64,000 bases of DNA from assembly GCA_963735495.1 (NCBI GenBank), contig CAVTLG010000006.1:1-64000 (forward strand), in the 5' to 3' direction. A program made the translations under genes and the position numbers. Positions 34,571 to 42,658 of this stretch are shown here, piece by piece. Below the pieces are notes generated by a model. The model made no database searches. It worked only from the letters and a program-made list of their open reading frames with translations, and was not told where the DNA came from. The DNA comes from CAVTLG01 sp963735495. Its GTDB lineage: Bacteria > Chloroflexota > Ktedonobacteria > Ktedonobacterales > Ktedonobacteraceae. Positions within the stretch are counted from its first letter, which is position 1, and each line of letters starts with the position of its first letter.

Positions 34571-35641
34571 ATGGATTATGCTAATAACACGCAGGGCCTC
34601 CCTTTTGAGACGGCACTCAAGAAGTATCGGATGGGCATGCAGATTATTCTTGAAGGTGCGAAGGCTGAGACGGGACAGACCCCCAAAGAAGTCATCTGGA
34701 CCAAGAATAAGGCCAGATTGTATCATTACAAACCGGCGACACAGCAAGTCTTTCCGGTGCCCATTCTGCTCATCTACGCGCTCATCAATCGTCCCTATGT
34801 ACTGGACTTGATGCCGGGGAATAGTCTGGTCGAGTTTCTTGTAAGCCAGGGCTTTAATGTCTACATGCTCGACTGGGGTACGCCGGGTGACGAAGATAAG
34901 GATCTCGCCTTTGAGCATTACGTGCTCGACTATATCCCCATGGCGGTTAAGAAGGTGCTGAGGGACTCACACGCGCAGGAATATACGCTGCTGGGATACT
35001 GCATGGGTGGAACCATGACCGCTATGTACGCCGCTCTCTTTCCAGGTAAGCCGCTCAGGAATATGCTTCTGCTCACCGCACCCGTCGATTTCACGCCAGA
35101 CGATATGGGGCTGTTCGGGCACTGGACCAGCGAGAAGTACTTCGATCCCGATCTGGTGGCGGATGCCTTTGGCAATGTTCCGCCGGAACTCGTCGATACC
35201 GGCAACCGTATGCTTAAACCTGTCACGAACTATGTTGGTACCTATGTCACCATGTGGGATCGTATCATGCAGGATAAGTCTATGGATACCTGGTTAGCTA
35301 TGAGCAAATGGGTCAACGATGGTGTGCCATTCGCCGGAGCTGCCTTTAAGCAGTGGATTCGCGAGTTTTATCAGCAGAATAAGTTGGTGAAAGGTGAGAT
35401 CAAGTTGCGTGGACAGTCTGTGAACCTCTCACATGTTACCTGCCCTGTCCTCGCTATTGCCGGCACAAAAGATCACATCTGCACTCTGCCACAGGCAGAA
35501 GCTGCCATACAACTGATCAGCAGCCATGACAAAGAATTCTATGCCATCGATGCCGGGCACGTGGGCTTATTGACAGGCTCCGACGCCAGAAAAACGCTCT
35601 GGCCTAAGATTATGAACTGGCTGGAGCTTCGCTCACAGTAG
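34571..35641 (+). CDS. phaC: Class III polyhydroxyalkanoate synthase catalytic subunit
   Basis: Alpha/beta-hydrolase-fold polymerase of 356 residues, the usual class III length. It joins 3-hydroxyacyl-CoA units into PHA at the granule surface. The lipase-like box is GYCMGG with catalytic Cys144; Asp301 (GTKDHIC) and His330 (AGHVGLLTG) complete the triad. Also visible are PILLIYALINRPYVLDLMPG, the DWGTPGDEDK loop and the Trp-rich MWDRIMQDKSMDTWLAMSKW region. An AAAGGA site precedes the ATG. It is co-oriented with phaE, phaB and phaA. All catalytic residues are present. Confidence 0.96.
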   Translation: MDYANNTQGLPFETALKKYRMGMQIILEGAKAETGQTPKEVIWTKNKARLYHYKPATQQVFPVPILLIYALINRPYVLDLMPGNSLVEFLVSQGFNVYMLDWGTPGDEDKDLAFEHYVLDYIPMAVKKVLRDSHAQEYTLLGYCMGGTMTAMYAALFPGKPLRNMLLLTAPVDFTPDDMGLFGHWTSEKYFDPDLVADAFGNVPPELVDTGNRMLKPVTNYVGTYVTMWDRIMQDKSMDTWLAMSKWVNDGVPFAGAAFKQWIREFYQQNKLVKGEIKLRGQSVNLSHVTCPVLAIAGTKDHICTLPQAEAAIQLISSHDKEFYAIDAGHVGLLTGSDARKTLWPKIMNWLELRSQ

Positions 35642-35734
35642 TACCAGGAGCCTCTCATGACAGAGAGGTCAATAGGCGCATAAAGCCCTTTTAAGACCTT
35701 TCATTGTTGGTTGCAGATACAACTAGAGGGCGCA

Positions 35735-35815
35735 AAGGCTTTTCTCCCCGGCTTCAATCGGGAGACCAAGCGCGAAAAAGGTCTTCGCTCGGTTCCTATA
35801 TGAGCCTCTACTGTA
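35735..35815. repeat. Partial copy of the AAAAAGGTCTTCGCTCGG repeat
   Basis: The core CGAAAAAGGTCTTCGCTCGG and flanking AGGCTTTTCTCCC resemble the inner part of the elements at 39708 and 41511, without their terminal inverted repeats. It is probably a decayed copy. Confidence 0.6.
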
Positions 35816-35847
35816 CTGGGAGAGACACTCATGATGCGGGTGGTTCT

Positions 35848-35954
35848 CCGTCCTTGAGGGGGAAATGGGGTAGGGGCGTGTCCTTGCGACCGCCCGGGGG
35901 CGCACGCGAGGTGACGCCCCTACCCCATTTCCCAACGTTTTCCCCTAGAAGGAT
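35848..35954. repeat. Palindromic ~105-bp repeat, copy 1
   Basis: Perfect 19-bp arms, GGAAATGGGGTAGGGGCGT (35861-35879) and its complement (35914-35932), enclose a GC-rich centre. Flanks CCGTCCTTGAGGGGG and CAACGTTTTCCC are also shared. The same element lies in reverse orientation at 48569-48671. No transposase is inside, so it is a REP- or MITE-like element. Confidence 0.85.
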
Positions 35955-36297
35955 GAAGATTCATGCAGGTTCACCGCTCGGCATAAAAACAGTCGCCTCC
36001 TGGAGCGTGACCAAAAAACGAAAAAATCCTCTGTTTTGCTGGCCATAAGTATCAAATGCAGCGTGTCTACCATTATATTCATCTCATACTATGCGACATT
36101 CGCCAAATCATAACAATCTATGTATAAATTGATTCTCTAAAATGTGAGTGATTTGTAATATAAACATGCTAAATCGTGATATGCCTGTGATTAAGTCTGG
36201 CTATGCTCTTTTGGTAATGTATAGAGGTGTATTATATATACAGATCACCGTCATGATCTTCATATATAATTACATACTGATGAGAAAGGAGTTTCTA
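35955..36297. other. AT-rich leader upstream of phaB
   Basis: No gene. It becomes strongly AT-rich from about 36060 (TGTAATATAAAC, GTATTATATATACAG) and must carry the phaB promoter, but no unique -35/-10 pair could be chosen. An in-frame extension of the phaB reading frame up to 36148 is not credited. Confidence 0.4.
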
Positions 36298-37044
36298 ATG
36301 GGAACATTAGAGGGCGTTGTCGCCGTCGTCACAGGTGCAGCAAGGGGTATCGGACATGCGATAGCAGAGGAACTCGGGCAAGGTGGAGCAAAGGTTGTCG
36401 TGGATTATGCCCACAGCGGGGGACTGGCAGAGGAGTTGGTGGCAAAACTTCTACGAGAGGGATCGCATGAGGCAATTGCGTTGCAAGCGGACGTATCTGA
36501 TGCTGAGCAGGCAGAGAGTCTTATCAATGAAACCGTTCGCCAATTTGGCAGGATAGACGTACTGATCAACAATGCCGGCATCAACATTGATCGTACGATG
36601 CGAAAGATGTCCGTCGAAGATTGGAACACTGTTATCCAGACCGATCTGAGTAGTCTGTTTTATACGACAAAGGTTGCTCAGAATTATTTGATACAGCAGA
36701 GAAGTGGAACCATCATCAACATCAGTTCTTTTGTCGGCCAGACGGGAAATTTCGGCCAGGCAAATTATGCCGCCGCGAAAGCCGGCATCATTGGTTTCAC
36801 CAAAGCAGCCGCGTTGGAACTGGCACGGTACAATGTTACTGTGAATGCTGTCTGTCCAGGGTTTATAGAGACAGATATGTTCGTGAACATTCCAGACAAC
36901 ATAAAAGAGAGCATTCTGAAAAGAATCCCGCTGGGTCGCATCGGTACCCCCCAGGAGGTCGCCCGTGCTGTGCGCTACCTGATTGTGGATGGTGCATACA
37001 TCACCGGTCAGGTTCTTAACATCAATGGTGGCATCTACATGTAA
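36298..37044 (+). CDS. phaB: Acetoacetyl-CoA reductase (SDR)
   Basis: NADPH-type short-chain dehydrogenase of 248 residues that reduces acetoacetyl-CoA to (R)-3-hydroxybutyryl-CoA for PHA synthesis. The start at 36298 (MGTLEGVVAVVTGAARGIGH) follows AAAGGAG. Visible are the TGAARGIG dinucleotide loop, NNAGINIDRT, the catalytic Ser (INISSFVGQ), YAAAK (Tyr/Lys) and the PhaB/FabG-like CPGFIETDMF. FabG-like specificity cannot be excluded by sequence, but the position between phaC and the thiolase supports phaB. Three 55-bp tandem repeats separate it from phaA. Confidence 0.9.
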   Translation: MGTLEGVVAVVTGAARGIGHAIAEELGQGGAKVVVDYAHSGGLAEELVAKLLREGSHEAIALQADVSDAEQAESLINETVRQFGRIDVLINNAGINIDRTMRKMSVEDWNTVIQTDLSSLFYTTKVAQNYLIQQRSGTIINISSFVGQTGNFGQANYAAAKAGIIGFTKAAALELARYNVTVNAVCPGFIETDMFVNIPDNIKESILKRIPLGRIGTPQEVARAVRYLIVDGAYITGQVLNINGGIYM

Positions 37045-37095
37045 TGCAAACGAGCATGAAAGAAGTGGCCGACCTGTCTGAAGCGGTTCGCTCAA

Positions 37096-37260
37096 GGGAT
37101 CGCGTAGGGACAAGCCCTTGCGGTTGTCCAGGGTGGAAGCAAGACGCAGGGGGATCGCGTAGGGACAAGCCCTTGCGGTTGTCCAGGGTGGAAGCAAGAC
37201 GCAGGGGGATCGCGTAGGGACAAGCCCTTGCGGTTGTCCAGGGTGGAAGCAAGACGGGAT
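37096..37260. repeat. Three tandem 55-bp repeats between phaB and phaA
   Basis: Units start at 37096, 37151 and 37206 with near-perfect identity, each with GGGATCGCGTAGGGACAAGC and CCCTTGCGGTTGTCCAGGG. Inside each, GGACAAC-like arms (GGGACAAGCCC and GGTTGTCC) can pair. The same core occurs singly at 41545, 47219, 47270 and 62540. Confidence 0.95.
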
Positions 37261-37300
37261 GGGCCGCTGAGTAGTTACCAATATCAAAGGAAAGAGAGCT

Positions 37301-38488
37301 ATGGCTGAATTACAGGAAGCAGTTATTGTCAGCGCAGTGCGTACCGCTATTGGCACCTATGGCGGAGGACTGGCGGAGATGCCAGCCGCGAAATTAGGTG
37401 AAACCTGTATCCGGGCCGCGCTACAACGCAGCAATGTCCCATCTGACCAGGTCAATGAGGTCATTATGGGCAACGTCCTACAGGCGGGGCAGGGGATGAA
37501 TCCGGCGCGCCAGGCCGCTATTTATGCCGGATTGCCCGTTCACGTGCCTGCCATGACAGTGAACAAGGTCTGCGGCAGTGGTCTGAAGAGCGTCATACTG
37601 GCGGCACAGTCGATTCGCCTGGGGGATGCAGAAGTCGTTGTTGCCGGTGGTATGGAAAACATGAGCCGCGCTCCTTATTTGTTGGGGAAGGCGCGCTTTG
37701 GCTATCGTATGGGCGACGGACAGTTGGTTGATATGCTGATTAAAGATGGTCTGTGGGATGTTTTCAACGATTGCCATATGGGCATCACCGCTGAGAATAT
37801 CTGCTCAGATTACCATCTGACGCGCGAGGAATTGGACCAGTTCGCCCTGGAAAGCCAGCAACGAGCAGTGCATGCCATTCAGGCTGGAGTCTTCCACGAC
37901 GAAATTGTCCCGGTTGAAGTGCCGGGCAAGAAAGGCTCAGTTGTCTTTGATACCGACCAGCAGCCACGTAGTGACACATCGGCGGAGGCGCTCGCCAAAT
38001 TGCGTCCTGCCTTCAAGTCACAGGGCGGTATGGTCACAGCGGGCAACTCATCTGGCATCAACGATGGAGCTGCGGCAGTCGTGGTCATGAGCCGCAAAAA
38101 GGCCAATCAGCTTGGTCTGGAACCGCTGGCCACTATTCGCAGCTACGCTTCGGCGGGCGTCGAGCCACGGATCATGGGGATCGGACCTGTACCCGCTACG
38201 AAGCTCGCGCTGGAGAAAGCCGGCATCAAGATGTCCGCTATCGATCTGATCGAAGCCAACGAAGCCTTCGCGGCCCAATCGGTGGCCGTAGGCAAAGAGC
38301 TCGGGTTCGACCGGGAGAAGCTCAATGTACACGGTGGTGCGCTTGCGCTTGGGCATCCCATTGGTGCCAGTGGCACGCGCATACTGGTCACGTTGCTCTA
38401 TGAAATGCAGCGGCGACAGTCTCGCTATGGTCTGGCGACCCTCTGTATTGGTGGTGGTCAGGGTGTGGCAATGATCGTAGAGCGCTAA
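37301..38488 (+). CDS. phaA: Acetyl-CoA acetyltransferase (beta-ketothiolase)
   Basis: Biosynthetic thiolase of 395 residues that condenses two acetyl-CoA to acetoacetyl-CoA, the first step of PHB synthesis. The active Cys91 is in VNKVCGSGLKSVILA; other signatures are GGMENMSRAPYLL, NEAFAAQSVAVG, GGALALGHPIGASGTRI (catalytic His) and CIGGGQGVAMI (second Cys). An AAAGGA site precedes the ATG. It is last in the co-directional PHA block. The length and all motifs are normal. Confidence 0.93.
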   Translation: MAELQEAVIVSAVRTAIGTYGGGLAEMPAAKLGETCIRAALQRSNVPSDQVNEVIMGNVLQAGQGMNPARQAAIYAGLPVHVPAMTVNKVCGSGLKSVILAAQSIRLGDAEVVVAGGMENMSRAPYLLGKARFGYRMGDGQLVDMLIKDGLWDVFNDCHMGITAENICSDYHLTREELDQFALESQQRAVHAIQAGVFHDEIVPVEVPGKKGSVVFDTDQQPRSDTSAEALAKLRPAFKSQGGMVTAGNSSGINDGAAAVVVMSRKKANQLGLEPLATIRSYASAGVEPRIMGIGPVPATKLALEKAGIKMSAIDLIEANEAFAAQSVAVGKELGFDREKLNVHGGALALGHPIGASGTRILVTLLYEMQRRQSRYGLATLCIGGGQGVAMIVER

Positions 38489-38550
38489 CGAGCCAGAGCG
38501 TCAGCTTGTATGCACAGACGGCGGTCAAGGCAATGCTGCCTGACCGTCGC

Positions 38551-39570
38551 TCACTTCTGTAGTGGTGCTTCAGGAGGATGTGGATGGTGTGGTTTCAGAA
38601 AGTGCTCTCGCGCTGATTGCAGATGCTCCCAGAGCACATGTTTACCATCCCCCTGAACATGCATTTGATGCTTGATAAAAAACTGGTACATAGCCAGGCT
38701 GGCGTCGGGTCCCGCCGGGTCGCCATAACGGCTACCGGGACTTCCTCCTGACCACCCATGCCCCAAACCATCTACTTTCCAGTATTCCTGCACGTTTCGT
38801 CCATGAGTGTCTGCCCAGGCGTACACAGTATATGGACGCTTTCCGTGTACCTTGCATGTTTCTGTGTGCGAAGGCTCATCAAACTTGACTGCGTACGTTC
38901 CCTGGGATGCCAGACAATTTGTATGCATCCATTGCTGTACGACCTGATCACCGTTCACAGGGTTTACCTGATGATCGCTGGTACCATGGAAAGTAATCAC
39001 AGGAACGACGCGTGCCGCAGGACCCATGGCCGCGTAGGCCGCTTGCCCCAGTTTCGTCGGGTCCGGGGCGCCTCTGCGCATAGCTCTCAATCCATCGATC
39101 ATGGTGGTGGCAGCCTGATATTCCAGCCCCGAATGCACGCCAATGGCGGCAAAAACCTCGGGGTAGGTTGCTCCCAGAATGCTGGCCATTGCCCCACCGG
39201 CAGATAATCCGGCAACATAGATCTGTGTGGGATCGATGGTGCAGCGTGCTTTACTCTGTGCGATATCTTGCACCACGCCTGCAATCAGGGCTGCTTCTCC
39301 ATGGTCGCGCGTCTGATTGGCCGTCTGAAACCAGTTCCAGCATAATGAGTGGTTATGCATAGTCACCTGCTGCGGATAGGCGACAATGAAAAGATGTTGC
39401 TCAGCCAGCTCATTCATGCGCGTACTGGCGGCGAAATCCGCTGCCGTTTGTGTGCAGCCATGCAGCATGACGATCAAAGGTACTGCTTTTCCAACTTGAT
39501 AGTTTACCGGAATATGCACAAAATACGGGAGACTACCAGCGGGTGCGGAATGGATATATTTTTGCAACAT
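38551..39570 (-). CDS. PHB-depolymerase-family esterase
   Basis: Alpha/beta hydrolase of 339 residues of the PHB depolymerase esterase family (also called LpqC or CE1-like). The oxyanion region is PLIVMLHGCTQTAADFAAST, the nucleophile is Ser123 (VAGLSAGGAMASILG), and later motifs are TFHGTSDHQVNPVNG (acid) and VDGLGHGWSGG (His). The N terminus shows no signal peptide, so it is more likely cytoplasmic and could degrade native granules, though the family also cleaves other polyesters and feruloyl esters. It is convergent with phaA. An inverted repeat covers its start codon. With the synthetic genes it completes a PHA cycle. Confidence 0.85.
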   Translation of the reverse strand: MLQKYIHSAPAGSLPYFVHIPVNYQVGKAVPLIVMLHGCTQTAADFAASTRMNELAEQHLFIVAYPQQVTMHNHSLCWNWFQTANQTRDHGEAALIAGVVQDIAQSKARCTIDPTQIYVAGLSAGGAMASILGATYPEVFAAIGVHSGLEYQAATTMIDGLRAMRRGAPDPTKLGQAAYAAMGPAARVVPVITFHGTSDHQVNPVNGDQVVQQWMHTNCLASQGTYAVKFDEPSHTETCKVHGKRPYTVYAWADTHGRNVQEYWKVDGLGHGWSGGSPGSRYGDPAGPDASLAMYQFFIKHQMHVQGDGKHVLWEHLQSAREHFLKPHHPHPPEAPLQK

Positions 39571-39590
39571 GAAACTACTGGTAGTCTCCC
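39527..39590 (-). promoter_or_regulatory. Inverted repeat enclosing the depolymerase start codon
   Basis: Perfect 13-bp arms, GGGAGACTACCAG and CTGGTAGTCTCCC (39527-39539 and 39578-39590). In the mRNA the 38-base loop contains the ATG (39568-39570), and the 5' arm supplies GGGAG, the only evident ribosome-binding sequence. Folding would hide the translation start. Confidence 0.6.
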
Positions 39591-39707
39591 CTCTAAGCTG
39601 TCTATAGTCTTTTCAGTCTTCATTCTGATGAGAGCCTCGGTGCTCCTGGGAATGCTACAGGCTGGAGAGGGTCAGTTTGCAAATAGCCACCTTTTAAATT
39701 GGTCTTT

Positions 39708-39843
39708 CGTAACTATTCAGGTAGGTATGTACTCGTGTAGGGACGCCAAGACCTTTTTCCCTCGTCCAACGCGGCAGATAGGCCACCAAAAAAGGTCTTG
39801 GCTCGGCCCCTACGCGAGCCTCCACGGTACCTGAATAGTTACG
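39708..39843. repeat. 136-bp MITE-like element with 16-bp terminal inverted repeats
   Basis: The ends CGTAACTATTCAGGTA and TACCTGAATAGTTACG are perfect complements. Inside are AGACCTTTTTCCC and AAAAAAGGTCTTGGCTCGG, forming a second inverted repeat, and GCCCCTACGCGAG. It holds no coding frame. A longer diverged copy is at 41511-41692. Confidence 0.9.
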
Positions 39844-40390
39844 TTCTTTCTTAATAAGTGCGAGCGGACAGTCTTCCTACCACAGACACTCAGGCTTACG
39901 TACACTGTATCTGCTCAGCTATTCTAGCAGAAACTCTATTGTCCTGGCAAGAACGCTAGTTGAAAGTAATCGTTTGGGCATTGCCTTACCACGCCATGCC
40001 ACAAGATCCTGCGTCCTGGTGTTGTCCTTGAGCACGCGCGAGCTGTTTTTAACCAGTCTTCCCAACCGCACTGCAGGCATGCTATAATGGAGCCGTGAGG
40101 CTATCAATGTTTAGTACAATTGTCGAGTGCACATCTCTAGCATTTCGCGCAACGCTATGCCATGCGACCATCGAACGCTACCTCCTTACAGCCGGGTAGC
40201 CGGGCCTCAACACGCCCCTGAAGTCCTCTCAATGCAGAGGAAACCCACACCTATCTAACGCAAATGCAATATATCATCCGTCCGCTGTGTTTTATAAAGT
40301 GAGTAATACGAAGAACCACCCTGGTCATCACCTTTGTTGTGTCAACGCGTATGCAAACGGGCGGATTGTGAAGTATCGGGAGGAACCTCT
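39844..40390. other. Leader region of prfA
   Basis: No gene. The stretch 40170-40250 is GC-rich with short stems (GGGC/GCCC around CTCAACAC; CCTCT/AGAGG around CAATGC), hinting at leader structure. No known riboswitch consensus was recognised. Confidence 0.35.
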
Positions 40391-41467
40391 ATGGATTTGA
40401 TGGATAAACTTGCCAGTCTGGCAGAACGCTATGAAGAACTAAATAATTTAATGGCACAGCCTGATGTGCTGGCGGATATCGCTCTGTTGCAACGCTATGG
40501 GCGCGAGCATGCCGAACTGGCAGTGGTGGTGCAAAACTACAATGAACTGATCGATAGCGACAAACAGCTCACTGAAGCTCAGGAAATGTATGACAGTGAA
40601 GATGGCGAATTGCGCGAACTCGCATTTGAGGAAATAGAGCGACTCAAAGCCCATAAAGAGCACTTGCTCGACGCGGTAAAAGTTGCCCTGTTGCCTAAAG
40701 ATATCATGGACGAGAAGAATGCGATTGTCACTATTCAGGGCGGTGCTGGCGGTGACGAGGCGGCCCTTTTCGCAGGCGAACTCTATCGCATGTATACGCG
40801 CTACGCGGACAACCGCCGTTGGAAGGTCGAAGTGCTGGATGTCAATGACACCGAGGGGGGCGGTATTAAAGATATCACCTTTGTGGTGAGAGGCAGGGGA
40901 GCCTATAGCCGCGTGAAATACGAAGGTGGCACGCATCGGGTTCAGCGCGTACCCGTAACCGAGGCCAATGGGCGTATCCATACTTCCACGGCGAAAGTGA
41001 TTGTTTTGCCAGAGGCCGATGATGAGATTAATATTGATATCAAAGATACCGATATCCGGGTGGATGTCTACCGTTCCACTGGACATGGCGGTCAGAGCGT
41101 AAACACCACCGATTCGGCGGTGCGTATCACGCACTTGCCCTCGGGCCTGGTCGTCACCTGCCAGGACGAGAAATCGCAGTTGAAGAATAAGACAAAAGCG
41201 CTTTCCGTGCTCAAAGCTCGCCTCTGGGACTTAGAGGAAGCCAAGCGCCAGGAAGAATTGAGTAAGAGCCGTCGTTCCCAGGTACAGACCGGGGATCGCA
41301 GTGAGAAGATTCGCACCTACAATTTCCCGCAGGACCGTGTTACCGATCATCGTATTGGTCTGACCCGGCACAATCTGCCCGGCGTCCTGAACGGCGACAT
41401 TGACGAGTTTATTGACAACCTCATCGCTGTCGATCAAGCTGACAAGTTACAAAGCGTCTTCCGCTAA
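40391..41467 (+). CDS. prfA: Peptide chain release factor 1
   Basis: Class I release factor of 358 residues that ends translation at UAA/UAG. The start at 40391 (MDLMDKLASLAERYEELNNL) follows GGGAGG. The codon-recognition tripeptide is the RF1-type PVT (QRVPVTEANGRIHTST), distinct from the SPF of RF2, and the hydrolysis motif GGQ is in STGHGGQSVNTTDSA. The C-terminal end reads RVTDHRIGLTRHNLPGVLNG. It stands alone, without prmC or rpmE next to it. A mobile-type repeat sits in its downstream gap. Confidence 0.96.
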   Translation: MDLMDKLASLAERYEELNNLMAQPDVLADIALLQRYGREHAELAVVVQNYNELIDSDKQLTEAQEMYDSEDGELRELAFEEIERLKAHKEHLLDAVKVALLPKDIMDEKNAIVTIQGGAGGDEAALFAGELYRMYTRYADNRRWKVEVLDVNDTEGGGIKDITFVVRGRGAYSRVKYEGGTHRVQRVPVTEANGRIHTSTAKVIVLPEADDEINIDIKDTDIRVDVYRSTGHGGQSVNTTDSAVRITHLPSGLVVTCQDEKSQLKNKTKALSVLKARLWDLEEAKRQEELSKSRRSQVQTGDRSEKIRTYNFPQDRVTDHRIGLTRHNLPGVLNGDIDEFIDNLIAVDQADKLQSVFR

Positions 41468-41510
41468 GTTTTCCATGCTGGCCTTGCTGGTACTGGGCTT
41501 GTACACTTGT

Positions 41511-41692
41511 GGCAACTATTCAGGTCGGCGTGTATGTGTAATCGCGTACGGACCAATCCCTTGCGGTTGTCCTGCTCGGACTGCAGCCAGGGACGCGAAG
41601 ACCTTTTTGCCCGTTTCAACGCAAGAGACCAGCTCCCCAAAAAGGTCTTCGCTCGGCCCCTACGCGAGTTCTTGTGGCTCCTGAAGAGTTAC
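41511..41692. repeat. Larger diverged MITE-like element with nested repeat
   Basis: Ends GCAACTATTCAGGTC and CTCCTGAAGAGTTAC match the termini of the 39708 element, and the inner AAAAAGGTCTTCGCTCGG core is kept. In addition it contains ACCAATCCCTTGCGGTTGTCC (41552-41572), the core of the 55-bp repeat family, so one repeat has entered another. It ends five bases before the stop codon at 41697. Confidence 0.8.
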
Positions 41693-41696
41693 ATGA

Positions 41697-42641
41697 TTAC
41701 CCACGCGTAATGAGGTGCGCCTTGCGTTGGGCCAGCCCGATACGCGCAATAAAGCCAGCATTAAAGCTCAGGTAGTCTGTTTCAATACCATCGCTGAAGA
41801 TGACCCCATAATCGGGCATCTGTGAAGTGATGACCAGTTCCCGACCAGGTGGAATCTGACCGAAGACGATGCTGGCCTGCGTCGTTTTAGAGACAAATGG
41901 TTCGCGCACGGTGAACCATAGATGATCAGACTCCCAACCAAGCTCAAGCTCCTGGAGATCAGGTGGTGTGTCGCTCGTCTCGGCGAAGTAGTGCGCGACA
42001 TGCCAGGCTCCCAACGTGATGGAACGGAGCCAGCCTGTACAGCCAGCTCCGGTTGAGACGATGATGCCACTCGAACTTTGTTGCTCACGCTTTCTCCCGA
42101 AGGCCAGCTCGTAACGCGCCGAGCCATGGCTGCGCGGACCGATAAACAGGTCGTTGACAGCATAGAGTTCCTGTCCATCGTTGAGTACTGCTTTGATCAT
42201 GGAGACGCGAGCAACCTGCACTTTCCCTTGCAACGCGCGTTCAAGCCATAAGCCTGTCTCGTGAAAGGGAAAAGGGATTAAGACGCCATCAACGCGCGCC
42301 GGGTCCGGGTTGATAGCCAGGATCGGCTGCGTGCTCAGGTATTTAGCCGTGTTAATAACCAGTCCATCGGGACCGACGGTGATGACGAGATCGTGCTCAG
42401 CAAACTGGTACGAAGGAAGAAAGTCACGGTCGATAAACTGCTGCTTGATACTACGCGGTAATTGCTGCTTGATCACCTGTAGCGCACGCTGATATTGCGC
42501 ATCGGCCAGCTCGTATTCGGTAAACGAAATCTGATTTTGTTCCAGGTAAAATCTGGCCTGCGCTTTCGAGTTCAAGCGGTAGACCAGCTCCTCAAGGGCG
42601 GTTTTTTTCGTGACCACCACGACGCGCTCTATCTCAACCAT
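41697..42641 (-). CDS. NAD kinase-like protein
   Basis: Protein of 314 residues of the ATP-NAD kinase / sugar kinase-like fold; the start at 42641 (MVEIERVVVVTKKTALEELV) has a GAGGAGG site. The nucleotide-binding loop is HDLVITVGPDGLVI, where the usual GGDG reads GPDG, and the family STGAGCTGWLRSI segment corresponds to the TPTGSTAY region. GRSHGSARYEL and REPFVSKTTQASIV follow. It may phosphorylate NAD or a related metabolite, but the altered loop makes the activity uncertain. The gene lies 17 bases after the SPFH gene in a clear two-gene operon, which suggests a joint role at the membrane. Confidence 0.75.
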   Translation of the reverse strand: MVEIERVVVVTKKTALEELVYRLNSKAQARFYLEQNQISFTEYELADAQYQRALQVIKQQLPRSIKQQFIDRDFLPSYQFAEHDLVITVGPDGLVINTAKYLSTQPILAINPDPARVDGVLIPFPFHETGLWLERALQGKVQVARVSMIKAVLNDGQELYAVNDLFIGPRSHGSARYELAFGRKREQQSSSGIIVSTGAGCTGWLRSITLGAWHVAHYFAETSDTPPDLQELELGWESDHLWFTVREPFVSKTTQASIVFGQIPPGRELVITSQMPDYGVIFSDGIETDYLSFNAGFIARIGLAQRKAHLITRG

Positions 42642-42658
42642 TACTTCTGATCCTCCTC

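Noticed and set aside
37096..37260. CRISPR array
   Set aside because: The 55-bp units are identical along their whole length, with no unique spacers.
36451..37356. Minus-strand frame of 301 codons across phaB and the 55-bp repeats
   Set aside because: It lies opposite a well-conserved SDR gene, and its N-terminal part is translated repeat DNA.
39349..39834. Plus-strand frame of 161 codons over the depolymerase start and MITE
   Set aside because: It is opposite the esterase N terminus and runs into a repeat; no ribosome site or domain.
40170..40250. Known riboswitch ahead of prfA
   Set aside because: Short stems are visible, but no consensus of a known riboswitch class could be matched by eye.
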